Origin: CAZGLR01 sp964526635
Lineage (GTDB): Bacteria > Zixibacteria > MSB-5A5 > GN15 > JAAZOE01
Direction of reading: 5' to 3'
Length of the DNA: 15,798 nt
Assembly (NCBI GenBank): GCA_964526635.1
Contig: CAZGLR010000080.1
Location: forward strand, 1 to 15,798
Below the pieces are notes generated by a model. That model saw nothing but the letters and a program-made list of their open reading frames with translations. It did not search any database and had not been told where the DNA came from. How positions within the stretch are numbered: the stretch's first letter is position 1; each line of letters starts with the position of its first letter. Positions 1 to 9,100 of the stretch are shown piece after piece. The translations under genes and the position numbers were made by a program.

Positions 1-36
1 GTATATCCCGACACTGCCGACAGCGGCTCGCGTTAA
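1..36 (+). CDS. Possible C-terminal tail of an upstream gene (partial)
   Basis: The first 36 bases read in frame 1 as 11 codons followed by TAA (34-36). Most codons end in C or G, like the neighbouring genes, so this may be the 3' end of a gene that starts outside the window. The fragment is too short to name. Frame 2 also stays open, to a TGA at 83-85 just before the aroC Shine-Dalgarno, but its codon choice looks less natural. Either frame, or neither, could be coding. Confidence 0.25.
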   Translation, partial: VYPDTADSGSR

Positions 37-97
37 TTTGACGTTGCATCCTCACCATCATTCATCTATGTTTGAGCAGATCTGAACTGGAGGGCCT

Positions 98-1291
98 ATG
101 CTCCGTTTCCTGACATCCGGTGAGTCGCATGGCCAGGCGCTGATTGGCCTGATTGAGTCGTTTCCGGCCGGGGTGAAAATATCTCTCCCGGGAATCAATC
201 GTCATTTACACCGGCGCCAGCAGGGTTACGGTCGCGGCGCCCGGATGCGTATTGAAACCGATCGCGCCACAGTCCTCACCGGTGTTCGCAATGGCTATAC
301 GCTTGGTTCACCGATCGCCATCCGCATCACCAATCGCGACTGGCGTAACTGGAAGAAAATCATGGATCCATTCAAACCGGTAGCCAAAAAGCTTTCCGAC
401 CGGCAACATCGCCTGGCCCATGATGTCACCAAGCCACGGCCCGGTCATGCCGATCTCGCCGGCGCCATAAAGTATCATACTTACGATCTTCGGAATATCC
501 TTGAACGCGCCTCGGCCCGCGAAACCGCCACCCGCGTTGCCTGCGGGGCGGTTGCCCGTCAGCTCCTGGAATATTTTGATATTCGCATTGCGTCGCATGT
601 CATCAGTATCGGCAAGGCCTCCCTGCGCAAAAAAGTAAGTTTTGATACTATCGAAAAAGATGCCGATACCTCGCCCGTCCGCTGCGTTGATCACAACGCC
701 GAGAAGCGCATGATCGATCAAATCAAACTGGCCCGGCGTAATCGCGACACGGTCGGTGGTGTCTTCGAAGTCCGTGCCACCGGCCTCCCGGTTGGCCTCG
801 GTGATCATGCTCAGTGGTTCCATCGCCTCGATGCCGCCCTGGCCCAGGCAATCATGTCGATTCAATCAGTCAAGGGCGTTGAAATCGGCGACGGTTTCGC
901 GGCCGCCCACCTGCCCGGTTCCAAAGTCCATGATGAAATTCAGCCCGATAACACCGACGACGCCATCCGGCGCAAGCATTTCGGTCGCAAATCCAATGTC
1001 GCCGGCGGGGTAGAGGGCGGCATCTCCAATGGCGAAGAAATTATCGTCAGAGGCGCCTGCAAACCTATCTCAACCCTGATGCAACCCCTCAATACGGTCG
1101 ATATCGTAAATCGTGAAAAGGCCGAAGCCATGGTCGAACGATCCGATATCTGCGTTGTTCCCGCTGCGGCCATTGTGGGTGAAGCGATGGTGGCTATGGT
1201 CCTGGCCTCGGCTTTCACCGATAAATTCGGTCACGACAGCATCACCGATATCGAGGACAATTTCAATGCTTTCGTCCATCGCATGTTTTAA
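98..1291 (+). CDS. aroC: Chorismate synthase
   Basis: Chorismate synthase makes chorismate from 5-enolpyruvylshikimate-3-phosphate in the last shikimate-pathway step, using reduced FMN as a catalytic cofactor in the cytoplasm. The protein is full length (397 aa). The N-terminal signature GESHG is at residues 8-12 with the conserved His11. It is followed by the RRQQGYGRG segment (about 39-47) that corresponds to the family's RxxxGxGRxxRM motif. The internal signature ERASARETATRVA lies near residues 136-148. The C-terminal half has GGVEGGISNGE and the GEAMVAMVLASA helix. The ATG at 98 has a strong Shine-Dalgarno, GGAGGG at 89-94, three to four bases upstream. The next gene, 107 bases downstream, has its own promoter-like sequence, so the two are probably not tightly coupled. 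Nothing is missing or broken. Confidence 0.97.
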   Translation: MLRFLTSGESHGQALIGLIESFPAGVKISLPGINRHLHRRQQGYGRGARMRIETDRATVLTGVRNGYTLGSPIAIRITNRDWRNWKKIMDPFKPVAKKLSDRQHRLAHDVTKPRPGHADLAGAIKYHTYDLRNILERASARETATRVACGAVARQLLEYFDIRIASHVISIGKASLRKKVSFDTIEKDADTSPVRCVDHNAEKRMIDQIKLARRNRDTVGGVFEVRATGLPVGLGDHAQWFHRLDAALAQAIMSIQSVKGVEIGDGFAAAHLPGSKVHDEIQPDNTDDAIRRKHFGRKSNVAGGVEGGISNGEEIIVRGACKPISTLMQPLNTVDIVNREKAEAMVERSDICVVPAAAIVGEAMVAMVLASAFTDKFGHDSITDIEDNFNAFVHRMF

Positions 1292-1331
1292 CTTTGCGTC
1301 TATTCGTAAAATCGTACCAGGCGAAAATTAA

Positions 1332-1361
1332 TTGACGATCCCCGCCCAATTCCCCTACCTT
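1332..1361 (+). promoter_or_regulatory. Candidate sigma70-like promoter of the aminopeptidase gene
   Basis: TTGACG (1332-1337) is followed after 18 bases by TACCTT (1356-1361). The -35 matches five of six consensus bases and the -10 is weak. Transcription would begin near 1368, about 30 bases before the ATG at 1399. An in-frame TTG at 1360 would lie inside this -10, which argues against it as the start codon. Inferred by eye. Confidence 0.4.
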
Positions 1362-1398
1362 GAAACCGGTTAAGAATCTTCAAACCCCGGAGTTGCCC

Positions 1399-2892
1399 AT
1401 GAAATACACTGCCTATAATTCATCATTTTTCGATATCACTGAACAGGCGGCGGTTGTCTTCTGTGAAGGCGATAGCGGCCGTAAGACTGAACTTTTGGAA
1501 CAGCTCGATGTATTGACCGATGGCAAAATCGACGGTATGTTCGATTCCGGCGAATTCACCGGTGAGGCCGATTCGGCGATTATGATCCATAACATTCCCG
1601 AACTGTCGGCCGAGCGCGTGATTCTGGCCGGTATCGGTGAGGCCGGAAGTGATCCCGACCTCGATGCCTATCGCCGGGCCGCCGGCGTTGTCGCCCAGAT
1701 AGCCGCCAAACATAAACTGGCTTCAGTTGCGTTTTTTTACAATGGCAAGGCTGTGGCTGACGTCAGCCAGGCTATCGTTGAAGGTATGGCCCTCGGGAGC
1801 TATAAATTCACCGTCTACAAGTCAAATCAAAATGCCAAATCAGATGCGCTCAATGCGGTTGCTGTCGTGACCCCGAATCGCAGCGCCCGGCGGCAGGCGC
1901 AAAACGGCCTCGAACGCGGTGAAATAACCGCTTGGGCGGCTATCACCGCTCGCGATCTGGGCAGCACCCCGGCCAATGATCTCTATCCCGAATCCTATGC
2001 CAAAGAAGCCCAGAAGCTGGCGAAGGAATCCGGAGTCAAATGCACTGTCTTTGGATTGAATGAAATCAAAAAGGAAAAGATGGCCGCTATCGAGGCCGTC
2101 GGACGCGGTTCCGAACGCCCGCCGCGTTTTGTCATCCTTGAGTACAAGGGCAAGGGCAAGGGCGCCCCGATCGTCCTCGTCGGCAAGGGGATTACTTTCG
2201 ATACCGGCGGTTTGTCGCTGAAACCGGCGGCCGGAATGATCGAAATGAAAAATGATATGCTGGGATCGGCAGTGGTTCTGGCGACCATCTGCGCCTGCGC
2301 TAAACTCAAAGTAAAACAGAATATCGTCGGGCTTATGCCCCTGGCTGAAAATATGCCCTCGGGCCGCGCCACGCGCCCCAGCGATATTATCGGATCGCGG
2401 GCCGGCCTGACTATCGAAGTTATTAATACCGATGCCGAAGGCCGTCTGGTGCTGGCTGATGCCCTCGATTATGCCGATACCTTCAAGCCCCAGGCCGTCA
2501 TCGATATCGCGACCCTGACCGGTGCGGCGATCTATATTCTCGGATACTCGGGCGCACCGTTTACCGCCACCAATGATACTTTGGCCGAGGGATTATCACG
2601 TTCCGCTGATACGACCGGGGAGAAGGTCTGGCGGTTGCCGCTGTGGCCGGAGTTTGCCGATTTAATGAAATCCCCGGTGGCTGATATTAAAAACTCGGCC
2701 GGGAAGACCGCCGGGACACTGGCGGCGGCATCGTTTCTCAAAGCCTTCACTAAGGACTGGCCCTGGATGCACATTGACATCGCCTATTGCGACATGGAAC
2801 CCTCGGGTAAGCCCTACGTCCCCAAAGGTGTCACCGGTTTTGGCGCCCGGCTATTGATTGATGTCCTGCGCAACTGGAAAAGACCACAGTGA
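1399..2892 (+). CDS. pepA: Leucyl aminopeptidase, M17 family
   Basis: Di-metal aminopeptidase that removes N-terminal residues from peptides in the cytoplasm. M17 enzymes are typically hexameric. From the ATG at 1399 the protein is 497 aa, normal for the family. The poorly conserved N-terminal domain spans about residues 1-165 and the catalytic domain follows. Metal-ligand and active-site motifs are intact: VGKGITFDTGGLSLKP (261-276; Lys263, Asp268 and catalytic Lys275), MKNDM (283-287, Asp286) and NTDAEGRL (343-350; Asp345, Glu347 and Arg349). The segment after the second motif reads LGSAVV where GGAAAV is usual, a mild variation. CCGGAG at 1387-1392, six bases upstream, supports the ATG over an in-frame TTG 13 codons earlier. 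The gene ends nine bases before a strong terminator. It may serve peptide turnover; some PepA proteins also bind DNA, which cannot be judged here. Confidence 0.95.
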   Translation: MKYTAYNSSFFDITEQAAVVFCEGDSGRKTELLEQLDVLTDGKIDGMFDSGEFTGEADSAIMIHNIPELSAERVILAGIGEAGSDPDLDAYRRAAGVVAQIAAKHKLASVAFFYNGKAVADVSQAIVEGMALGSYKFTVYKSNQNAKSDALNAVAVVTPNRSARRQAQNGLERGEITAWAAITARDLGSTPANDLYPESYAKEAQKLAKESGVKCTVFGLNEIKKEKMAAIEAVGRGSERPPRFVILEYKGKGKGAPIVLVGKGITFDTGGLSLKPAAGMIEMKNDMLGSAVVLATICACAKLKVKQNIVGLMPLAENMPSGRATRPSDIIGSRAGLTIEVINTDAEGRLVLADALDYADTFKPQAVIDIATLTGAAIYILGYSGAPFTATNDTLAEGLSRSADTTGEKVWRLPLWPEFADLMKSPVADIKNSAGKTAGTLAAASFLKAFTKDWPWMHIDIAYCDMEPSGKPYVPKGVTGFGARLLIDVLRNWKRPQ

Positions 2893-2898
2893 TAAGAC

Positions 2899-2932
2899 AA
2901 AAAAAGGCCCCGGTTTGGCGGGGCCTTTTTAC
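2899..2932. terminator. Bidirectional rho-independent terminator
   Basis: GGCCCCG (2906-2912), a six-base loop GTTTGG, and CGGGGCC (2919-2925) form a perfect 7-bp GC stem flanked by seven A on the left and five T on the right. The T tract serves the plus-strand aminopeptidase gene. The A tract becomes a U tract for the convergent minus-strand gene that ends at 2949. Confidence 0.93.
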
Positions 2933-2948
2933 CAACCACAATTTTATT

Positions 2949-3923
2949 CTACAACCGCTTCCGCAAATCTGCCAGTTCGCCGGATTCAAGAACCATGTTG
3001 ATCGGACGGCGACTCTTGAAATGCATATTATACAGGTATAACAACTCTGACCGATACGGATACGCGTTTAACTCGCGCACGGTTACCCCCATCTCCTCCA
3101 GCTCATCGGGACAGATAGCGTAATGATGCGATGGAAATCCCCTGGTCAGACGTGTTGACAGCGCCGGTTCGTTGTCTTCCAGGCTGTCATTGAAATTATC
3201 ATTATCTATAAACGACGTCTCGAGCTTGCCTTCCAGAAGACGGCGACAATATGTCTCGGCGGCGGCCAGGTAACTCTCAGCCGTGGCCACCAGGCGACTG
3301 TCGATATCCGCGAGGGGTGTGCGGAGGGTTTGGGCGGCATAGGCCGTGATCAGATCGAGCGCCTTGCCCCGCGATATGTTTGCAGAATCCATGATGTCGT
3401 CAATCTGCCGGACCAACGGCGGCAGGGCGGGCGCGATCGTTGCGCCATGGGCCCGGACTATCTCCAGACAGGAGATTGCACCACCGCTTGAACCGGGGGC
3501 CATCAGCAGCGAATCGAGCGGACCGACCGCGGCATCCGGCGGCATAAACAACTCATCAGCCGCGACCGCAAACAACGTGGCTGCTGTCTGGACGCTGTCC
3601 GGAATAACCACGCGCAACCGCCGACAGCGCGAGCGTAAAAATCTCAGTAAGCGATATGCGGCGTGAATGGAACCACCGCCCGAATCGAGCCAAATGTCGA
3701 TTTCCGTCTTTTCCGGCGGGGCATCGATTTTCTCGAGGTGTTCCCTGAGCGAATGCAGAAAAGTCGTGTTAATCGATTCGCCTGATTTTGGAGTGGGCCC
3801 GGCCCGGTGACCATGAAGCAGAGCCAGCACATACCGCGTAGAACTCGGTGAGGGTGCCCCGGCCGGCCGGGGCTGTTCCTTAGTCTGACCCGATTCTATC
3901 TTCAATTTGCTTTCGTCGGCCAC
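2949..3923 (-). CDS. SDH/ClpP-fold serine-protease homologue (nucleophile position is Thr)
   Basis: Member of the serine dehydrogenase proteinase (SDH) / ClpP-crotonase fold group, 324 aa. The core runs from about residue 30 to 140: a first strand (YVLALLHG), the strand-plus-turn IDIWLDSGGGS (75-85; oxyanion-type glycine turn), then VVIPDSVQTAATLFAVAADELFM-type sequence ending in VGPLD (133-137). This follows the family pattern of a small nucleophile elbow, then ADE, then GPxD. A PSHHYAI segment (264-270) matches the C-terminal histidine motif of bacterial SDH-like proteins. The usual nucleophilic Ser of the S-A/G-x-T elbow is Thr113 here (codon ACA, 3587-3585), so activity is uncertain. No signal peptide or membrane segment is seen, so it is probably cytoplasmic. 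The start is GTG with GGAG seven bases upstream. It lies 36 bases after the beta-propeller gene and is probably co-transcribed with it. A degraded or regulatory non-protease is the main alternative. Confidence 0.75.
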   Translation of the reverse strand: MADESKLKIESGQTKEQPRPAGAPSPSSTRYVLALLHGHRAGPTPKSGESINTTFLHSLREHLEKIDAPPEKTEIDIWLDSGGGSIHAAYRLLRFLRSRCRRLRVVIPDSVQTAATLFAVAADELFMPPDAAVGPLDSLLMAPGSSGGAISCLEIVRAHGATIAPALPPLVRQIDDIMDSANISRGKALDLITAYAAQTLRTPLADIDSRLVATAESYLAAAETYCRRLLEGKLETSFIDNDNFNDSLEDNEPALSTRLTRGFPSHHYAICPDELEEMGVTVRELNAYPYRSELLYLYNMHFKSRRPINMVLESGELADLRKRL

Positions 3924-3959
3924 GCAGATGCTCCATTAGCGGTAAAGTCCGTTGTGGTG

Positions 3960-5006
3960 CTATTTTGACCAGGTTGGATTACTGTGGGAGCCTGCTCCCG
4001 TCAACGGCGTCAGACGATCGCCATTGATATCAATCGTGTAGATGATACCATCGGCGGTAGCAAAGGTCAGCCATTTGGAGTCGGGTGACCAACTGACCGG
4101 ATCACCGGTTAATTGCTGAGTTACCGAGGGCGCAAAAATCAGCCGCTTCTGCGACAGATCACGGCTGAATATATAAACTCCCTGCTTGCGCATATCAGTC
4201 GAGACACAGGCCAGCCACTGGCCATCGGGCGACCACGTCGGTGCAAACATCTTCTCGAGCCCCGGCGATGGTTTGCGCAGCTCGGTTTCCGCCATCATAA
4301 TATCGGCTATTGGTATGACTTTGATCCCGAAATTGGAAAACTGGTACTTTTCAGGATCAGGCTGATAATTGATGACATATGCCAGCAATGTGCCATCGGG
4401 CGTAACTGTTGGCAACATCATCGACGTACTCATCTGCCGATGATCCTTGCGCAAATGCTCGACTTCCCCGGTATATACATCGAGTCTGGCGGCCTGGAAC
4501 GACGGCACAATGTAATCTACCTCATTGGCGAAAATGTCATTATGAAAATAGATATAGCGACCGTCGGGTGACCATTCGGGTTGATACGCTCCAAGGGTAT
4601 AGGTGGCGCGGCGCCACCAGTTTGACTTGATCCCGATCGAGTCGACATCGGCATAAAAGATGTCGTGTAACAGATGAACACCGCCCTCACCGGTCGGCAG
4701 ATTATTAGCATCCTTGCCTTCCCGGGAGAAAGCGATGACCTTATTATCCGGGGAGAAAGATAACCGGCCCCGGGCGTTTTTAATCTCGGTGACCATCTGA
4801 CGGCGCTTGCCGTCGGTGTCCATCATCCACACGTCGCCGTCGCTGAGAAACGCGATTTTTCCCGGCGGCCTGCTGCCGACATCGATCTTTGCTGCTTGAT
4901 CGGGATTGGTCTGGGCCGGAGTAGTAACATCGGCCCAGACAAGACCTGCTAATAGACCGCTAATGCCCAGCACTACGATGAGGGAACGGTAAACCATTGC
5001 GCGCAT
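3960..5006 (-). CDS. Exported TolB-like/PD40 beta-propeller protein
   Basis: 348-aa exported protein built of WD40-like (PD40) beta-propeller repeats. An N-terminal signal peptide covers about residues 1-25: a basic start, hydrophobic stretch LIVVLGISGLLAGLV and a VWA cleavage site before Asp26. Five blade motifs are readable: FSPDNKVIAFS (84-94), WSPDGRYIYFHND (145-157), VTPDGTLLAYV (201-211), WSPDGQWLACVS (258-269) and WSPDSKWLTFAT (306-317). The C-terminus ends at PTWSK, the first half of another motif, as expected if the last strand closes the ring. TolB and related periplasmic propellers bind partner proteins or peptides. No Pal/Tol genes are nearby, so this is not assigned as TolB itself. 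The ATG at 5006 has AGAGAGG 11 bases upstream. The gene has its own promoter-like sequence and is followed 36 bases later by the SDH-like gene. Confidence 0.8.
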   Translation of the reverse strand: MRAMVYRSLIVVLGISGLLAGLVWADVTTPAQTNPDQAAKIDVGSRPPGKIAFLSDGDVWMMDTDGKRRQMVTEIKNARGRLSFSPDNKVIAFSREGKDANNLPTGEGGVHLLHDIFYADVDSIGIKSNWWRRATYTLGAYQPEWSPDGRYIYFHNDIFANEVDYIVPSFQAARLDVYTGEVEHLRKDHRQMSTSMMLPTVTPDGTLLAYVINYQPDPEKYQFSNFGIKVIPIADIMMAETELRKPSPGLEKMFAPTWSPDGQWLACVSTDMRKQGVYIFSRDLSQKRLIFAPSVTQQLTGDPVSWSPDSKWLTFATADGIIYTIDINGDRLTPLTGAGSHSNPTWSK

Positions 5007-5059
5007 ATCTTGAGTGTCCTCTCTGGTTGATGAGCCGTTACTCGTGATAACAGGCGGTC

Positions 5060-5088
5060 AATATAATCCCTCAGTCGCGGGCAGGCAA
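5060..5088 (-). promoter_or_regulatory. Candidate sigma70-like promoter for the propeller/SDH pair
   Basis: Read on the minus strand, TTGCCT (5088-5083) and TATATT (5065-5060) are separated by 17 bases. The -10 matches five of six consensus bases. The start would be near 5053, giving a leader of about 47 bases before the ATG at 5006. It lies directly after the stop of the upstream outer-membrane gene, where no terminator is seen, so read-through is also possible. Confidence 0.45.
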
Positions 5089-5092
5089 GACT

Positions 5093-5962
5093 CTACCAGT
5101 TGAAATACCGCTTCAGGCCGAATTGACCGCGAATACCTGAAAAATCCAGTTCAACACGTTCACCGGTGTCAGGCACAGTAACGACGTTCTCGTGGTTTAG
5201 ATCATTATACCATTTCATTTTGCTAAAGTTCAGGTATTGGTAGCGCGCACCGCCCTCAACCACAAGACCAAAAAGCCCAATCGGATATTCAGCAGCCAGA
5301 CCAAGCGCAAAACCCGGGGCCGAACCCGTCAGCTTTCCGGCAAGTTCATCGGTCTGAGAGAGATAGAGATTTGTCGCAGCAAAACCGTCCCAGAGTTCCC
5401 AATTGGCAAAATAGTACCCGATATTGCCTTGTACCTTAAATGCCAGGCCATTGAGCTGGCCCTCAGGGGTCGGGGCGTTCAGTAAATAGTAATCGAGGGA
5501 TCCTGAGAAGCCATAGACCTGTACTTCTGACCTGAGGGCGAAGTCTTCCTGGGTCCCGCTCGGACTATCGTGATTTACCAGCGACAGTGAAAAATCACCG
5601 GTGGTGCTGGAGCCCATCTGGAGCCAGTACGAGAAGCCGATAGTCGCGGCGATCTTCGGCGTCGTCATCAAACCGAAACCAGCATGAAACTCCTTGCTCC
5701 GGTAAATGCCTTCAACCGGCACAGCAGTGACGTCACCGCTGATCCAGGGCGAAATTCCCTGGGCGAATTTGTTGTAATCGGAATCCTCCGATAACAAACC
5801 ATATGATCCTTGAAGCACGATAAATCCGACTTTGGTTTGGTGCTTCTTTTCGGTCTTTTCCAGATACTTGGCAATTAGTTCTTCCTCGGTCTGAGCCAGG
5901 GCCGGAACGACCAGAAGGAAAGAGAGTAAAGCCACGGTCATAACGGTCAACATGGAGCGCAT
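5093..5962 (-). CDS. Predicted outer-membrane beta-barrel protein, unrecognised family
   Basis: 289-aa exported protein of no family I recognise. A clear signal peptide spans residues 1-23 (hydrophobic MLTVMTVALLSFLLVVP, then ALA before Gln24). The mature protein begins with a short charged helix (about 25-42, rich in Glu and Lys). It continues as alternating amphipathic strands with many Gly and aromatic residues, for example TKVGFIVLQGSYG (43-55), FHAGFGLM (92-99) and IAATIGFSYWLQMG (104-117). The last strand ends FGLKRYFNW; a terminal aromatic residue is typical of BAM-inserted outer-membrane barrels. The ATG at 5962 has AGGAGG four bases upstream, decisive over an in-frame TTG 15 codons earlier that has no such site. 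It may be a small porin-like or structural barrel; no function can be stated. No lipobox is present. Confidence 0.72.
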   Translation of the reverse strand: MRSMLTVMTVALLSFLLVVPALAQTEEELIAKYLEKTEKKHQTKVGFIVLQGSYGLLSEDSDYNKFAQGISPWISGDVTAVPVEGIYRSKEFHAGFGLMTTPKIAATIGFSYWLQMGSSTTGDFSLSLVNHDSPSGTQEDFALRSEVQVYGFSGSLDYYLLNAPTPEGQLNGLAFKVQGNIGYYFANWELWDGFAATNLYLSQTDELAGKLTGSAPGFALGLAAEYPIGLFGLVVEGGARYQYLNFSKMKWYNDLNHENVVTVPDTGERVELDFSGIRGQFGLKRYFNW

Positions 5963-6070
5963 AGTTCCTCCTAAGAAATTGTACCTTGGTCTATTATCGG
6001 TCAACAATTGGGGGTTCTTAAGGTTGAATTCGGAATCAGCCTTTTTTTTGGATTGTCCGGGAAGAATAAA

Positions 6071-6100
6071 AAAAAGGCCGCCGGACTGATCCGGCGGCCT
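6071..6100 (-). terminator. Rho-independent terminator of the PFOR gene
   Basis: On the plus strand, AGGCCGCCGG (6075-6084), loop ACTGAT, and CCGGCGGCCT (6091-6100) form a perfect 10-bp GC-rich stem. An A run lies to its left, which is a U run in the minus-strand transcript. It is placed 23 bases after the stop of the pyruvate:ferredoxin oxidoreductase gene, and insulates it from the downstream outer-membrane protein gene. Confidence 0.93.
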
Positions 6101-6122
6101 GATATTTCGAACTCAATGGTGC

Positions 6123-9100
6123 TTAGGAGTCAGAACCATTGTCTCTCGGCTTCATGCTGAAGTCCAGTTTAGCCAGCTGCTCATACACATGGAATCGCAG
6201 CGAAACATCCTGCTGGGCCAGTTCAGCCAGTTTGTCAGCACGATCACGATCAATACCGCGCAGGCTCCGCCAGCGATTCTCACCTCCGGCATATTCTTCG
6301 TAAGTAATTGACGGTGGTTTGGAATCAAGCTGCAACGGGTTCTTGCCCTCGGCAATCAGATCAGGATTGAAGCGGACCAGCGGCCAGTGACCCGATTTCA
6401 CCGCCTTATCCTGCTCGACAAAACCGTTGGCCATATCAATACCATGAGCGATACAATGGCTGTAAGCGATAATCAACGACGGTCCATCGAAGGCTTCAGC
6501 TTCCATGAAGGCCTTAACCACCTGATTCTGGCTGGAGCCCATCGCGACGCGGGCGACATAGACGTTGCCATAGGCCATAGCCATCATCGCCAGGTCTTTC
6601 TTTGGCAGCGGCTTGCCGGCGAAGGCAAACTTGGCCGTGGCGCCGCGCGGAGTGGATTTGGACATCTGCCCGCCGGTGTTGGAATATACTTCTGTATCCA
6701 GTACCAGCAGGTTGACATTCTTGCCCGACGCGATTACGTGATCGAGACCACCATAGCCGATGTCATATGCCCAGCCGTCGCCACCGACACCCCAGACAGA
6801 TTTATTCACCAGGTAATCGACAACGTCCAGAAGGCGTTTGGCTTCCATGTTGTCATTCGATTTCAGCTTGTTCTTGAGCACCTCGATGCGTGCCCGCTGC
6901 TCCTCGATCACCACCGGATTGGACTGATCGGCATTCTTGATTTCCTCATAGTCATCCGGTGAAACCCGATGCAGCAGTTCCAGGGCATATTCCTGGAGTT
7001 TGTCGACAGTCAACCGCATCCCCATCGCGAACTCGGCGGCATCTTCAAAGAGCGAGTTGGACCACGACGGCCCGCGGCCGTCGGCGCGCTTTGTAAACGG
7101 CGTCGTTGGCAGGTTACCGCCGTAAATCGATGAACACCCCGTGGCGTTGCCGATCAGCGCGCGATCACCGAAAAGCTGCGTCAGCAGCTTGACATACGGC
7201 GTTTCACCGCAACCGGAACAAGCGCCGGAGAATTCAAACAACGGACGGATAAACTGACTGCCCTTGACTGTACCGATATTGAACAGCGACGGATCCGTTT
7301 CCGGCAGCTTCTGGAAAAATGCGAAATTCTCAGCTTCGCTATCGCGCAACGACGCCTGCGGCGCCATATTGATAGCTTTCTTGCCGGTCTTTTCCTTTTT
7401 GTCTTCATAGGCCGGGCAGACCTGAACACATGCCGTACAGCCGGTACAATCCTCGGGAGCGACCTGCAGGGTGTATTTTAAGCCCTTGAATTTCGGACCG
7501 GTGGCGTCGAATGACTGGAAGTTCGAGGGTGCGCCATCCAGGTACTTCGGATCATACGCCTTCTGCAGAATCGACGCATGCGGACACACCAGCACACACT
7601 GACCGCACTGAATACAGATTTCAGGCTCCCAGACCGGGATTTCCACGGCAATGTTACGCTTCTCATACTGGGTGGTACCGGTCATGTAGGTGCCGTCTTC
7701 CGGAAACGCCGACACCGGCAGATCATCGCCGCGGCCGGCAATAATCTCGGCGGTGACATTCTTTACAAAATCCGGAGCGTTTGCCGGGACAATCGGCGGC
7801 TTAGTAATATGGCTGGTGACTTCCTTCGGATAATCGACCTTGTAGATTTCCTTGCGGGCGGCATCGACCGCGGCATAGTTCATATTGACGACTTTTTCGC
7901 CCTTGACGCCGTAGGTCTTTTTAATCGCTTTCTTGATTTCTGAAACCGACTGCTCATCGGGGAGAATCTTCGAGATCAGGAAGAACGCCGTCTGCATAAT
8001 CATGTTGATGCGAGCCCCGAGACCGAGTTTGATACCCAGGTCGATGGCATCGATCACGTAAAATTTAACTTCTTTTTCAATTATCTGCTTCTGCACTTCC
8101 TGCGGTATATGGTTCCAGACCTCGTTGGCCGGGAATGGGCTGTTGAGCAGGAAGGTGCCGCCCTTAAGAAGGCTGGATAACATGTCATACTTTTCCAGGA
8201 ACGAAAAATTATGACACGCGACCAGATTGGCGGTCGAGATCAGATATGGGCTCTGAATCGGCTTCTTGCTGAAACGGACGTGCGAGACCGTTATGGCGCC
8301 GGCTTTCTTCGAGTCATACACGAAATAACCCTGCGCATAATTATCCGTATTCTCACCGATAATTTTGATCGTGTTCTTGTTGGCGCCGACGGTACCATCG
8401 GCTCCCAGACCATAGAACAACGCCCGATAAACATCATCACCTTCGGTACTGAACGATTTATCCGATTTCAGGCTGGTGAAAGTGACATCATCGACAATCG
8501 AGCAGGTGAAATGGTTCTTCGGTTTGTTTTCACTCAAATTGTCGAACACGGCTTTGGCGTCGGCCGGAGTAAAATCCTTGGACCCAAGACCATAGCGGCC
8601 GCCGACCACATTCGGCAGGTTTTCAAAGGGCAGGTTGCCATTCTGCTGGGCTTCACGCAGCGCGCTTTGAATGTCTGTGTACATCGGCTCGCCGAGCGAT
8701 CCCGGTTCTTTGGTCCGGTCGAGGACAGCGATATTTTTGACTGTCTTTGGCAGGGTGTTAACAAAGGCCTCGCCATCGAACGGGCGATACAACCTGACTT
8801 TAATGACCCCGACTTTTTCGCCGGCTTTGGTCAGGTAGTTGACTGTTTCGTGTACACATTCGGCGCCGGAACCCATAATCACGACAACGCGATCGGCATC
8901 GGGGGCACCATAGTAGTCGAACAGGTGATACTGGCGGCCGGTCAGTTTGGCGAATTGATCCATGATTTTCTGCACAATTTGCGGAGCCGCAAAATAATAC
9001 TTGTTGACCGTTTCCCGCGACTGGAAAAAGACGTCAGGATTCTGCGACGTTCCCTTGATCGTCGGCCGGTCGGGACTGAGGGCCCGGCGACGGTGGGCGG

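Noticed and set aside
38..76. Promoter for aroC (TTGACG at 38-43)
   Set aside because: The only -10-like sequence, TATGTT, is about 23 bases away, too far for a normal promoter.
308..865. A 185-codon minus-strand open frame inside aroC
   Set aside because: Antisense to the conserved aroC reading frame, with no ribosome site or family resemblance.
4080..4573. Repeated plus-strand words such as GTCGGGTGACCA
   Set aside because: They encode the repeated WSPDG blades of the propeller protein on the other strand and are not a DNA repeat element.
5963..6007. Longer outer-membrane protein start at a TTG (6007)
   Set aside because: It overlaps promoter-like sequence, and the signal peptide and AGGAGG place the start at 5962.
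5978..6007. Promoter for the outer-membrane gene (TACAAT with TTGTTG or TTGACC upstream)
   Set aside because: The spacing is 18 with a poor -35 or 15 with a better one, and the implied start would fall within the Shine-Dalgarno; not strong enough to list.
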